Shown: positions 16,811-25,822 of the stretch, one piece after another | Numbering within the stretch: the first letter of the stretch is position 1 | How the letters are laid out: each line of letters opens with the position of its first letter | Assembly (NCBI GenBank): GCA_903825445.1 | Contig: CAIKAS010000320.1 | Coordinates: forward strand, 25,189-89,188 | From: an uncultured Acidobacteriia bacterium | Lineage (GTDB): Bacteria; Acidobacteriota; Terriglobia; Bryobacterales; Bryobacteraceae | DNA length: 64,000 nt | Direction: 5' to 3' | Notes under the pieces: model-generated | Databases searched by the model: none | Seen by the model: the letters and a program-made list of their open reading frames with translations, nothing else | What the model was told of the DNA's origin: nothing | Made by a program: the position numbers and the translations under genes

Positions 16811-17593
16811 CTACGCGGGCGGCTCGCCGATCCCCTTGCCTTCCAGAAAACGCGACAGACTGCCCGCCATGTGAACAAACTCCGCGGGCATCATGATCAC
16901 GGTGGTGCTGTTGTTCTCCGCGCCCACTTCGGACACCATCTGCATGCGCCGCAACTCAAGCGCCGCCGGATTGCCCACCATCAGTTGCGCCGCTTCTGCC
17001 AGCTTTTTGGACGCGTCCAGTTCGGCCTCCGCCTTGATGATGCGCGCTCGCTTTTCGCGCATAGCCTCCGCCTCCATGGCCATGACGCGCTGCATATCCT
17101 GCGGAATTTCCACGTCCTTCATTTCCAGCAGTTCGACCGCGACTCCCCAAGGCGCGATGTTCTCAGTAACGTTGCGACGCAGCAGCGCGTTGATCTGATC
17201 GCGCGCCTTCAGAACCTCGTCGAGATCGTGCTGCCCGATCACGTTTCGCAGGCTGGTGAGCGCGACCTGCTGGACGGCGACACGGAAATTCTCGACCGTC
17301 AACACAGCCTTCTGAGGGTCGCTGACGCGGTACCAGAGAACGGCGTTGACCTTCACGGTGACGCTGTCGCGCGTGATGGTTTCCTGCTGCTCAATGGGCG
17401 CGGTGACGACTCGCAGATCGACCCGGACTTCGTTTTCGACGCCCAGCGGAATCAGCCAGAATATGCCGGGTCCGCGCAGTCCCGTATAGCGGCCCAGGCG
17501 GAAGACCACGGCGCGCTCGTATTCCCGGGCAATACGAACACCGGACAGTAATACCAGGAACGCGACAATCGCCAAGAGCCCTATGAGATTCAT
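16811..17593 (-). CDS. Slipin (SPFH/stomatin-like membrane protein)
   Basis: This is a 260-residue protein. A single N-terminal membrane segment (about 3-20) is followed by REYERAVVFRLGRYTGLRGPGIFWLIPLG, the classic start of the band-7/SPFH domain in slipins. VDLRVVTAPIEQQETITRDSV and NVTENIAPWGVAVELLEMKDVEIP continue it to about residue 175. A charged, Ala/Glu-rich coiled coil follows (about 178-225). Such proteins organise membrane microdomains; many are paired with a NfeD-like protease partner, which is not seen here. The gene stands alone on the minus strand. Confidence 0.93.
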   Translation of the reverse strand: MNLIGLLAIVAFLVLLSGVRIAREYERAVVFRLGRYTGLRGPGIFWLIPLGVENEVRVDLRVVTAPIEQQETITRDSVTVKVNAVLWYRVSDPQKAVLTVENFRVAVQQVALTSLRNVIGQHDLDEVLKARDQINALLRRNVTENIAPWGVAVELLEMKDVEIPQDMQRVMAMEAEAMREKRARIIKAEAELDASKKLAEAAQLMVGNPAALELRRMQMVSEVGAENNSTTVIMMPAEFVHMAGSLSRFLEGKGIGEPPA

Positions 17594-17779
17594 GACGCAA
17601 GCATACTACGAAATCCGGACCGAAGCTTCTATTCCACTATCGAAACCACCTACTGTCACCTTCTCGGTGATACATCTGATCCAACGCAGGTAAGGGCTGC
17701 CGATATCGACGCGATGGCGGCGATAGGCACTGATATCGGAAGCTACCGAGTCGTGCCGACTTATATATTAGTTAGGCTG

Positions 17780-18226
17780 TTAGGCCCTTGTGGTCTCTGG
17801 CTTATGCCTGAAGGCGGCGCTCTGTTCGGCGGCGTTTGCGTTCCCAGAGGATGGAATCAACCTGCTTGCGATCAGGCCGCGAGCCGGGTTGGTTTTGATG
17901 CGGCCGGTCTCCGCCAGCCAACTGAACCACTGGATTGCCCCTCCAATTTTGGCCAGACGCGTGGCGAATGTTCTGCAACTGGTCCCAAGCCATTTGCCAT
18001 AGTTCAGAAAATCCGTTGTGTCGATGTCGTTCACGTTGGAATGGCCCGACTGCGAAGAACAGAAACGGACGAACTCATCCACGTAGCAGTTTTTTTGCTG
18101 AACCGTTACCAACGTGCGGCCCCTGCGGCGGGCGTATGCGACGTAAGCCTCGCGTTCCTCACTTGGCAGGTATTCCCGAGCGGCCCGTCCACGTGCGCCC
18201 ATAGGTTTCTCTTTCGATCCAGGCAA
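17780..18226 (-). pseudogene. Tyrosine recombinase/integrase, N-terminal fragment only
   Basis: This 148-residue frame has a SAM-like core-binding domain: TVQQKNCYVDEFVRFC, IDTTDFLNYGKWL, and RLAKIGGAIQWFSWLAETGRIKTNPARGL (about residues 42-122), as in phage-type integrases. The sequence stops soon after NPARGL; the catalytic domain with the Arg-His-Arg-Tyr residues is missing and I do not find it downstream. It is most likely the stump of a mobile-element integrase. The DNA just beyond its end (17700-17745) carries GATATC-rich sequence loosely like the dispersed repeat. Confidence 0.72.
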
Positions 18227-18561
18227 CCCTTATTGGCTCAACTGTACGGTTCCTGCCATGAAAAAGTCATGAAAACCATATAGGATCGGCTGGGTGACCA
18301 AAAGCCGAGGGGGTTTAGTCTTAAGAGCGTCAACACGGCTGCACCGATCAAACTGGCGCATTCCCGCCAAGTCTGTTGCGTGCGGCGGCGCATAGCAACA
18401 CAACTCTGCGCTTTCCTGCGCAGCTTCCTCCGCAAGCCGGGGCTCATATCCACCAAAAACAGTCACACCGGGTAGACGGATTTGGATCGCGGATTGCTGA
18501 CGGATAGCCGTACGGCCTGGGCGAGCGTCGGCGAATCCGCCCCAAAAGGAACTAGCTCTCT
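18227..18561. other. 335-bp stretch without a recognised gene
   Basis: It lies between the divergent integrase remnant and citrate synthase. No frame resembles a known protein. The right end should hold the citrate synthase promoter; AAAGGAAC before the ATG at 18562 is a usable ribosome site. Confidence 0.4.
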
Positions 18562-19869
18562 ATGCAAAACGAAACTCTTAGCGTGACCGATAATCGCACC
18601 GGACGCAGTTATACTCTGCCCCTGTTCCAGGGGAGCATCCGGGCTACCGACCTGCGGCAGATCAAGGTGGAGCCGGACGATTTCGGGGTGATGAGCTACG
18701 ACCCCGCCTATCTGAATACTGCCTGCTGCCAAAGCTCGATCACATATATCGATGGCGACAAGGGAATTTTGCTCTATCGCGGCTATCCGATCGACGTGCT
18801 GGCGGAGAGAAACAGCTTTCTTGAAGTAGCCTATTTGCTCCTTTTCGGAGAGTTGCCAGGCCCGGCGGCGCTTAAAGTTTGGGAAGACGACATCACGCAT
18901 CATACGCTGGTGCATGAAAATATCAAGAAATTCATGGACGGCTTCCATCACGACGCCCACCCCATGGGGATGCTGGTCAGCACGCTTGCCGCTCTATCCA
19001 CGTTCTACCCGGCCGCGAGGCACGTGAAGGATCACACTGAGCGGGATCTTCAGGTGCTGCGTCTGGTGGGCAAGATTCCAACGATCGCCGCATACGCCTA
19101 CCGGCACAGCCTGGGACTTCCTTATGTGTATCCGGACAACAGCCTGGGTTACACGCAGAACTTCCTGAATATGCTTTGGAAGATGACGGCGCCGAAATAC
19201 GAGGGCAATCCCGTTCTTGCCCGGGCGCTGGAAGTTCTTTTCATTCTGCACGCCGATCACGAGCAAAATTGCGGGACGACGGCGATGCGATGCGTCGGCA
19301 GTTCGCTGCCGGACCCGTACGTCACGGCGGCTGCCGCGGCGGCGGGTTTATCGGGTCCGCTGCACGGCGGCGCGAACGAAGAAGTTCTCAAGATGCTGGA
19401 CGAGATCGGCTCAGTGGACCACATTCCCGCGTACATTGACGCCGTTAAGGCGGGAAAGTTCAAACTCATGGGTTTCGGGCATCGGGTGTACAAGAATTAC
19501 GACCCGCGCGCGCGCATCATCAAGCAGACCGCTGAGCAGGTGTTCGCTGTGACTGGCCGGAATGCGAAGCTCGACATCGCACTGGAACTGGAGAAGATCG
19601 CGCTGGAAGATCCTTACTTCATCCAGAGGAAGCTGTATCCGAACGTCGATTTCTATTCCGGCATCATTTATCAGGCGATGGGATTCTCGCCGGATATGTT
19701 TACGGTGCTGTTCGCTATCCCGCGAATGGTGGGCTGGCTCGCCCAATGGAAGGAAATGCTGGACGATCCGGAGCAGAAGATCGCGCGGCCGCGGCAGATC
19801 TATACCGGAAGGATGCCGGAAACGGCTGGCGTCGCACCGCAGGTCAAGAACGAACTGGTTGGTGTGTAA
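18562..19869 (+). CDS. gltA: Citrate synthase
   Basis: This is a 435-residue protein, the normal length for the bacterial GltA type. It condenses acetyl-CoA and oxaloacetate at the entry of the TCA cycle in the cytoplasm. The three catalytic blocks are present: HADHEQN (about 231-237), GPLHGGANEEVLKML (about 261-275, active-site His) and GFGHRVYKNYDPRA (about 307-320), followed by NVDFYSG with the catalytic Asp (about 361). It is transcribed alone and is followed by a hairpin at 19892-19912. It is one of the few central-metabolism genes here, with the isocitrate dehydrogenase at 44665. Confidence 0.97.
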   Translation: MQNETLSVTDNRTGRSYTLPLFQGSIRATDLRQIKVEPDDFGVMSYDPAYLNTACCQSSITYIDGDKGILLYRGYPIDVLAERNSFLEVAYLLLFGELPGPAALKVWEDDITHHTLVHENIKKFMDGFHHDAHPMGMLVSTLAALSTFYPAARHVKDHTERDLQVLRLVGKIPTIAAYAYRHSLGLPYVYPDNSLGYTQNFLNMLWKMTAPKYEGNPVLARALEVLFILHADHEQNCGTTAMRCVGSSLPDPYVTAAAAAAGLSGPLHGGANEEVLKMLDEIGSVDHIPAYIDAVKAGKFKLMGFGHRVYKNYDPRARIIKQTAEQVFAVTGRNAKLDIALELEKIALEDPYFIQRKLYPNVDFYSGIIYQAMGFSPDMFTVLFAIPRMVGWLAQWKEMLDDPEQKIARPRQIYTGRMPETAGVAPQVKNELVGV

Positions 19870-19891
19870 CCGCGAAGAATCTGTTTGACAG

Positions 19892-19912
19892 GCGGGGGAT
19901 TCGGTCCCCCGC
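19892..19912. terminator. Hairpin between convergent genes
   Basis: GCGGGGGA-TTCGG-TCCCCCGC is a perfect 8-bp stem with a TTCGG loop, centred between the convergent stops of citrate synthase (19869) and the PEP-CTERM gene (19916). No T-run follows on the plus strand, so it is probably a weak or bidirectional terminator. Confidence 0.65.
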
Positions 19913-19915
19913 TAA

Positions 19916-20617
19916 TCAGGCCTGAATTCTATACTTCCGGGCGGCTCGTCCGATCACTACCAAGGCCGTGCCGAGGAGGAGAAAGCTGGCTGGCTCCGGG
20001 GCACTCGCCGCGACGACCTGCACGTCGTCCAGTTTGCCATCCTCCGAGACAGTTACAGCGGTGTTGGAAGGATCGTCCGCAAAGGTCAGCGTTGTCGCTG
20101 ACGAAGTAGCCGTGAATGCAAAAGAGTACGTTCCCCAGTTGTCCAACTGGAAGTACGACCCGTAGCCGGAATTCCCCGGCGGCGATACAGCGGTGGTGTT
20201 GAGGATATCACCGAGTGTGACGCCATCATCCACAAACACGTCCAGCGTCTGCGGATTCTGAAGACCTGTCGTTCCATAAGCAAACGACAAGTCGTAGGTA
20301 TCACCGGCTGTCGTTGCCAGGACCTGACTCAGCACCATGTTCGCGACCACATCGCCGGCATTTAAGGAGACGGAATAGTTTCCGTCATAGGCGTCGCCGC
20401 AATAGGGCGACGCGAAACCCTGCTGACAAACCGAAGCGTTGCCAGTTTCGCTCCAGCCGGTAAAATCGCCGGTTTCAAAGCTTCCGTTGGTAACGATGTT
20501 ACTCGCAAACGCGGCACCCGCCCCGACAAGAGCAACGGTCAGCACCACGAGAGTTCGGCGCATCAGAATGTCCGCGGCCTTTGAGGCGGCAGGTTGAAAC
20601 GAATTTATATTGAACAC
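19916..20617 (-). CDS. PEP-CTERM sorting-signal protein
   Basis: This is a 233-residue exported protein. The GTG at 20617 is chosen because AAGGAGG lies 6 nt upstream; the internal ATG at 20563 has no ribosome site. The signal sequence covers about residues 19-39 (cleavage near AFAS). The mature part begins NIVTNGSFETGDFTGW, a start common in secreted proteins of this class. The C-terminus is APEPASFLLLGTALVVIG followed by basic residues: the PEP motif, membrane helix and Arg/Lys tail recognised by exosortase. No exosortase gene is in the window. The product is probably attached to or secreted through the outer envelope. Confidence 0.9.
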   Translation of the reverse strand: MFNINSFQPAASKAADILMRRTLVVLTVALVGAGAAFASNIVTNGSFETGDFTGWSETGNASVCQQGFASPYCGDAYDGNYSVSLNAGDVVANMVLSQVLATTAGDTYDLSFAYGTTGLQNPQTLDVFVDDGVTLGDILNTTAVSPPGNSGYGSYFQLDNWGTYSFAFTATSSATTLTFADDPSNTAVTVSEDGKLDDVQVVAASAPEPASFLLLGTALVVIGRAARKYRIQA

Positions 20618-21506
20618 TTTCTCCTCCTTCGGGCCCAGAGAAATCTGAACTCACTTACCGAAAATAGTAAAACAGACCCTTAATGAATTCAAGTTTAAAA
20701 AACATGAATGGCCGGATGCAGGTACTGGTACGCAACGCCCCTTCGGCCCCCGAACCTGCCTCAGGCGAACTCGTGTTCCTTGCGATGCCAGGGCTATACG
20801 CAGGAATTCGCAAGGCGCGGACCCGTGCAACCGCCCGATTGAAAACCCGATGTCTCCTGGGCCGCTGCGCAACCATTGCTTCCAGCGCTTGCCCGCAACA
20901 GCGGCGAGAAACCAGGGTGCCAGGGGTTGAACGGGAAACCTCCGTGTTGCGCCAGAAGTGAGAGAGAGTCCGTTACGCTTCAGCACTCAACGCATTTCTG
21001 ATTCATGAAGCGCAGAATGGCGATGCCGGAAAAGCGGATGGATCCGCCGGTTGCGTCCAGGCCGAGAAAAGGCGCACGGTGAGTGCCTGTAATGATGAAA
21101 CGAAGAACGACGCGATCGTTGATCTGGATGATTTCCGCGGCATTGACACGGACGGACGGTTCAGATTCCGGGCGGGACGGTTCAGCAAAACACTCGAGAG
21201 CATTTTCGACGGTTTCTCTGTATGACACTCGTCTATCGCAATCCGCCTGAACAGAAGACCCTCGGTGCGCCGCCAGTATCGCTGCGTGAAAAACTCTGAT
21301 CCGGAGTTCATTAGACGGGCCATGGTAAAAATGTTGGGAGGAGAGGCCCGGTTACGGCCAATCCACAGCTTCAAGCTTCACCGGCTTCACCAGCTTCACC
21401 AACCAGATCCCGGATTTCGCAACTGACCCGTTCCCTGGCCTTACGGGCCGCAGTTGTCGATCGACCCGCACTTGCAATCCTTCAAATCAGAAGACAGGAC
21501 GTGTAC
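20618..21506. other. Gene-poor stretch with remnants and a 9-bp tandem repeat
   Basis: Apart from the SnoaL-like fragment, no intact gene is seen. CTTCACC(A/G)(G/A) occurs three times in tandem at 21376-21402. Plus-strand bases around 20740-20840 translate to a PEP-CTERM-like end (APEPASGELVFLAMPGLYAG), possibly a decayed gene. Confidence 0.4.
20980..21228 (-). pseudogene. SnoaL-like (ester cyclase) fragment
   Basis: This 82-residue frame contains VNAAEIIQINDRVVLRF, then IITGTHRAPFLGLDATGGSIRF and SGIAILRFMNQKCVE, a good match to the central part of SnoaL-like polyketide/ester cyclase proteins. The family is normally about 130-145 residues. The N-terminal helices and the last strands are missing, and the frame ends just where the family continues. 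It is most likely a remnant. Confidence 0.5.
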
Positions 21507-22832
21507 ATGTTTGGACGTGGTACCTGGGCCATTCTTGGGCTCGCGAAAGAGTCACTCGAAGCCTTCAGAACAAGTCTGGAAGACCGGACCATCATGGCGG
21601 GCTGCTCGCAGCTGGCCGCAGGCGCAGTCACGCGGCAGTTCAGTTCCGATGCCTTCGGGTTCAATCCTTTCCGCTCTCCCCGTCTCGACGAAGAATTTCC
21701 AGTGGGTCCGGAGCACCAGGAGGCACTCGCGCAGTATGCAATCACGGAGCACGAGGCGGGTTCCGGCGATACCCTTCCCGAGGAGGTGCTGGCCTGCGCG
21801 GGTTACGGGTCCACTGAGGCGCAGTTTCAGCTTGACGCTGCTATGACCTGGTACGGACTGTGGGCCGTCTCGAATGAATGGAAAGACGTCAGCGATCTGG
21901 CATCCGTCAGGGAGCATCGTTCCTATGCGCTGCTGGAGCGGCCTTACCGTTTTCTGCAGGCGCTCGATAAGAAGTCGGTCGACCAGGAGACGCTCGGCGT
22001 CACGGCAGCGGTACGCAAGCAGGTTCCGGTGCTTCTCGACTTCAACGAGGGCCGGGTCTACATTGAGAGCGGCGATCAGAAGCTCATCCACACCATTGTT
22101 GTACGGCTGCAGCAGTTAGGCGCTGAGATTATCCGGGTCGGCTGGGCGTACAATCATCCGAACTGGACGGCGGAGATTCTGAACCGGCTGTACGCGGGTA
22201 CTCAGTATCAGGACGACTTCGTCAAACGCGCCGATGAAGCCACGCGTTTCAAGCCGAAGGATATAGAAAAGCTGGAAGACCGGGAACTGGAGTCCATTGT
22301 CGCCGGCTTTTTCTCGATGACTCAGCTGGCATGCGATCTCTGGGTTGGGATATCCGGTCCGGCGCAGATCCGGCTCCACGACACCACCCCGCCCATCGGC
22401 GTGAAGGCGCCGACTACAGCGACCACACTTCTCCAGATGACGAAAGATGCGAAAGTACTTTCGGGCGCCATCACGTTCCAGGAGCGAGTGTCTTTTATCG
22501 GCAAGGATGGCGGGCAGCGCACGTTCCGCAAGGACCTGCTCTGTATCGATGTGAACGACAAGATCAATCTCACGGATGCGGGCGCCGCTATGCTGCGCGG
22601 TTTTAATCTTCCATCGCTGCGGAAGGATATCCTCCGCGAAATTCGTCAAACCAACGATGTGCCTGCGATCGAGCAGTTCTGGGGTAACTGGCTGCACGAA
22701 TTGAGCAATGCGGTGCGAACGATTGAGGGGGCATTCCGCGAAATTCTGGATGTGGACGGAGATCAGGAGGCAGGCATCCTGCCGATGAAAATTGCGGTGA
22801 CAGAACAGGCACCGGAACTCGTGATTGCCTGA
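21507..22832 (+). CDS. Unknown protein of about 441 residues
   Basis: I do not recognise the family. The ATG at 21507 is preferred because AGGA lies about 8 nt upstream; a GTG two codons earlier is possible. There is no signal peptide and no membrane segment, so it is probably cytoplasmic. The first 110 residues hold a segment rich in Glu and Gly. The middle has PVLLDFNEGRVYIESGDQKLIHTIVVRLQQLGAEI, alternating strand-helix sequence. The C-terminal third has KDLLCIDVNDKINLTDAGAAML and a helical end. Codon use is ordinary and the frame is clean, so it is a real gene. It stands alone. Confidence 0.75.
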   Translation: MFGRGTWAILGLAKESLEAFRTSLEDRTIMAGCSQLAAGAVTRQFSSDAFGFNPFRSPRLDEEFPVGPEHQEALAQYAITEHEAGSGDTLPEEVLACAGYGSTEAQFQLDAAMTWYGLWAVSNEWKDVSDLASVREHRSYALLERPYRFLQALDKKSVDQETLGVTAAVRKQVPVLLDFNEGRVYIESGDQKLIHTIVVRLQQLGAEIIRVGWAYNHPNWTAEILNRLYAGTQYQDDFVKRADEATRFKPKDIEKLEDRELESIVAGFFSMTQLACDLWVGISGPAQIRLHDTTPPIGVKAPTTATTLLQMTKDAKVLSGAITFQERVSFIGKDGGQRTFRKDLLCIDVNDKINLTDAGAAMLRGFNLPSLRKDILREIRQTNDVPAIEQFWGNWLHELSNAVRTIEGAFREILDVDGDQEAGILPMKIAVTEQAPELVIA

Positions 22833-22982
22833 GCATATGGATCGCGGGAGGCTCTGCGAGCGAGGAATGGCGGGAGAACATTACTGTAAGGCTTTCGGGG
22901 AAATGGGGGTGAGATGGCTCGCCGCAGAGACGTCCGGGCCCGCTTGCGCAATTTAAGGAGTACCATCTAATTTCGTAATCAT

Positions 22983-24356
22983 ATGGACAACAAACCTCTC
23001 TATGGCGGATCGGCAGAAGCCGGAGCCGAGATCGCTACTCTGACTCCCCATCCTAAGGATCTGCCAGCGTGTGCGGAGCGCTACTCCCGCCGCCGCTTCC
23101 ACGCTCTCATCGCCTCGGCCCCATTTTGGTCGCTCGGAGCGAAGGCATTGGCAGCGCCCGGTCGCGAACTCCTCATTACGAAGTCCGGCGCGGTCGCCGA
23201 CGACTCCACCGTCAACACCAAGGCCATCCAGGCTGCTATCAATCAGCTTGCCGCCCAAGGCGGAGGCACCGTTGTGGTCCCCAAAGGTGTCTTCGTCTCC
23301 GGTGCGCTGTTCTTCAAACCGAAGGTCAACCTGCGCCTCACCGAAGGCGCCGTCCTGAAGTGTTCCACTAACCTCTCAAACTTCCCCGCACAGCGGACCC
23401 GTATTGAAGGCCACTTCATGGACAATTTCACTCCCGCCTTCATCAACGCGAAGAACTGCGACGGATTCCAACTCACCGGCGATGGCATCCTCGATGGCGC
23501 CGGCATGCCCGTCTGGGAGCTCTTCTGGAAGAATCGAGCCGAAGACAAAAATTTTGCGAACACCGGCATGCCACGGGCGCGGCTCGCGCTCATCGAAGAC
23601 TCGAAGGATATCAGGATCGAAGGCATTACCTTCAAGGATTCACAGTTCTGGAACTGCCATCTCTACAATAATGATGGCGTTCTGCTGCATAACGTCCACT
23701 TTCAGGTGCCCGACGACTATAAGCAGGCCCCCAGCACCGACGGCATCGACATCGACAGCTCCCGAAACGTTACCGTGGATGGCTGCGTATTCTCCATCAC
23801 TGACGACTGTATTGCGTGCAAAGGTTCCAAGGGGCCGCATGCCATGGAGGACAAGGACAGCCCGGCCGTGGAGCATATCCGCGTCCGCAACTGCACCTTC
23901 AAGCGCGGCGGCGGCGTTCTCACGTGCGGCAGCGAGGCCACCATCGTGCGCGATGTCATCGCGGAAGATTGCAGGATCACGGGCGGAGTCCGCATCGCCA
24001 CGCTTAAGCTTCGCCCCGACACGCCGCAGCATTACGAGGACATCACCTTCCGAAACATCACTTCTGAAGGCCCCTCCAGCGGCATCATCAACATGGCGCC
24101 GTGGACTCAGTATTTCGATCTCCAGGGCATGGAGCCACCGAAATCCATCGTTAAGAACCTGAAGTTTGTGGGCATCAAGGGCACATACACCTCCTTCGGC
24201 ACCATCAAGCCCAACCCCGGCCAGACCGACATCAGCGATGTACTCCTGAAAGATTTCGACGTGACCATCAAGAATGACAAGCTCAACACGTCCGGTGTGA
24301 CTAACCTGAAGTTCGAAAACGTCATCGTCAACGGTAAGCCTTACTCTGGATCTTGA
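22983..24356 (+). CDS. Glycoside hydrolase family 28 (polygalacturonase-like)
   Basis: This is a 457-residue protein with a twin-arginine-like export region (YSRRRFHALIASAPFWSLGAKALAA, about 37-61). The mature part opens with DDSTVNTKAIQAAINQLAAQGGGTVVVPKGVF, typical of pectate-lyase-fold GH28 enzymes. The two catalytic blocks are STDGIDIDSS (about 254-263) and SITDDCIACKGSKG (about 275-288), with paired acidic residues. The usual GHG motif is replaced by LTCGSEA (about 316) and the usual RIK by RIATLKL, as in rhamnogalacturonan-acting relatives. It probably cleaves galacturonan side chains outside the cytoplasm. Confidence 0.92.
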   Translation: MDNKPLYGGSAEAGAEIATLTPHPKDLPACAERYSRRRFHALIASAPFWSLGAKALAAPGRELLITKSGAVADDSTVNTKAIQAAINQLAAQGGGTVVVPKGVFVSGALFFKPKVNLRLTEGAVLKCSTNLSNFPAQRTRIEGHFMDNFTPAFINAKNCDGFQLTGDGILDGAGMPVWELFWKNRAEDKNFANTGMPRARLALIEDSKDIRIEGITFKDSQFWNCHLYNNDGVLLHNVHFQVPDDYKQAPSTDGIDIDSSRNVTVDGCVFSITDDCIACKGSKGPHAMEDKDSPAVEHIRVRNCTFKRGGGVLTCGSEATIVRDVIAEDCRITGGVRIATLKLRPDTPQHYEDITFRNITSEGPSSGIINMAPWTQYFDLQGMEPPKSIVKNLKFVGIKGTYTSFGTIKPNPGQTDISDVLLKDFDVTIKNDKLNTSGVTNLKFENVIVNGKPYSGS

Positions 24357-24756
24357 GGGAATTTGCGATTCTCGGCTGAGGCCGTGCCGAGGTCGAGATC
24401 CGCCACAGAGATCCAGCATGCGTGACGCCGAGCTTCGGGCGGATCGTCCACCACTCGTACAGTGCAATACCGCAGGTGATACGCGCTGCTCCCTTTGGCA
24501 CCGCGAGGATCCGTTGACTTCAACCTGACGCAAAGCGCGCATTGGGTGGAAGTGCATCGCTGACGCGCCCGAGATGTCCCATTCCGGGAAGTTGCGCCAG
24601 ACCACGCTTCGACGGAACGATATCCGCCAATATCGCCAGCGATTTCTGCGGTGAAAAATCGGGTGTTGTGCTGGCAGGCCTGTGGCGAGTACTGCGAATT
24701 GTTCCGGCGGCGCAGATCCCATCCGGCGCGGATTTTTTGCGATACACTAACACACG
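24357..24756. other. 400-bp intergenic stretch
   Basis: No gene is recognised. It contains a copy of the dispersed repeat at 24619 and, toward the right end, the promoter region of the metallo-beta-lactamase-fold gene (GCGATACACTAACACACG just before the ATG). Confidence 0.5.
24619..24641 (+). repeat. Palindromic intergenic repeat, copy 3
   Basis: GATATCCGCCAATATCGC plus CAGCG, with a perfect CGATAT-N6-ATATCG dyad. The following bases (CGATTT...AAATCG, 24640-24661) form a second small dyad. It lies upstream of the metallo-beta-lactamase-fold gene. Confidence 0.75.
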
Positions 24757-25803
24757 ATGTTGAAAACCCGTCTGATACTCGCCGCTTTGGTCATGAGCGC
24801 TTCCCTGCCGGCACAAACTGCCGACACAGGTACGGCGCACAAAGCTGCCGCGACGGCTCTGCTGGATCCGAATAATGTCGGCGCCGCGCATCTGGCCTGT
24901 CCTGCTTACATCTCCGCGGAGGCCGGGGCCTCCTATCCTCCGGGCGGTGGACCGGCCCAGGTCGCCGGAGCGGGTGGCCGAGGGGCTGGTGGTCGCGGCG
25001 CCAGTGGCGGAGGCACGGGGCGAGGGCCAGCGACCACCCCGCCGCGGGAGAACTGGTACGCCGAGGGAGGGCAGGTCTTTGACAACCTCTACATGCTCAC
25101 CACCAAAGCGAACACCGCATGGGCAATCAAGACGTCCGATGGCATCATTCTGATCGACACGCTGTTCGGTTACGCCGCGCAGGACGAAATCGTGGACGGC
25201 CTGAAGAAAGTGGGTCTCAATCCGGCGGACATCAAATACATCGTTGTCAGCCACGCTCACGGCGATCATGACGGCGCGGTGAAATTCCTTCAGGATACGT
25301 ATAAACCGCGAGTCATCCTGTCTCCCAAAGACTGGGAACTCGCTGCGCGGGAGCCAAACCCATACACCCACGACATGGATGCCGTTGACGGACAAAAGCT
25401 GACTCTGGGCGATACGACCATCACGATCTACATCACTCCAGGACACACTGGCGGTACGCTTTCTTTCCTGATTCCGGTCAGGGACCATGGTGTGCCGCAC
25501 CTGGCCTTCGAGTGGGGCGGCACAGCTCTGGGCGCGAATACTTCGAAGGAGATGCTGCAATCCTATATTTCGAACGCTGGCAGGATGATGGATGTGGCCG
25601 CCGGCGCCGGAGCCGATATCCTGATCGGCAACCACACGGAATACAACGGTGCGCTCGAAAGGCTGGATCGTACGAAAGCGCGGAAGCCGGGCGACCCCAA
25701 TCCGTGGTTAGTCGGTAAGCCTGAAGTGCTCAGGTACCTGACTGTTGTTCAGGAATGCGCAAAGTCCTGGCTGGCAATCGACGAAGGGCGGCCCTGGAAC
25801 TGA
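24757..25803 (+). CDS. Secreted metallo-beta-lactamase-fold hydrolase
   Basis: This is a 348-residue protein with a signal peptide (residues 1-20, cleavage near LPAQ). A Gly/Arg-rich stretch (about 67-90) precedes the catalytic domain. VVSHAHGDHDGA (about 165-176) is the HxHxDH zinc motif; ITPGHTGG (about 226-233) supplies the next His, and IGNHTEYNG (about 288-296) a later His. The order resembles subclass B3 lactamases and their non-lactamase relatives, so beta-lactam activity should not be assumed. Its stop is only 19 bp from the frameshifted PEP-CTERM gene. Confidence 0.88.
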   Translation: MLKTRLILAALVMSASLPAQTADTGTAHKAAATALLDPNNVGAAHLACPAYISAEAGASYPPGGGPAQVAGAGGRGAGGRGASGGGTGRGPATTPPRENWYAEGGQVFDNLYMLTTKANTAWAIKTSDGIILIDTLFGYAAQDEIVDGLKKVGLNPADIKYIVVSHAHGDHDGAVKFLQDTYKPRVILSPKDWELAAREPNPYTHDMDAVDGQKLTLGDTTITIYITPGHTGGTLSFLIPVRDHGVPHLAFEWGGTALGANTSKEMLQSYISNAGRMMDVAAGAGADILIGNHTEYNGALERLDRTKARKPGDPNPWLVGKPEVLRYLTVVQECAKSWLAIDEGRPWN

Positions 25804-25822
25804 TGATCATGGCGAGTGGGGC

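Noticed and set aside
18227..18561. Short minus-strand frames as possible transposase remains
   Set aside because: No catalytic motif or terminal inverted repeat could be recognised.
23640..25635. Two long minus-strand frames (360 and 371 codons) over the GH28 and metallo-beta-lactamase-fold genes
   Set aside because: Both are mirror images of coding plus-strand genes; catalytic motifs are on the plus strand.
24757..25803. A beta-lactamase under BlaI control
   Set aside because: The fold and zinc motifs fit many hydrolases, the gene is 16 kb away from blaI, and no TTACGAA-type operator was seen in front of it.
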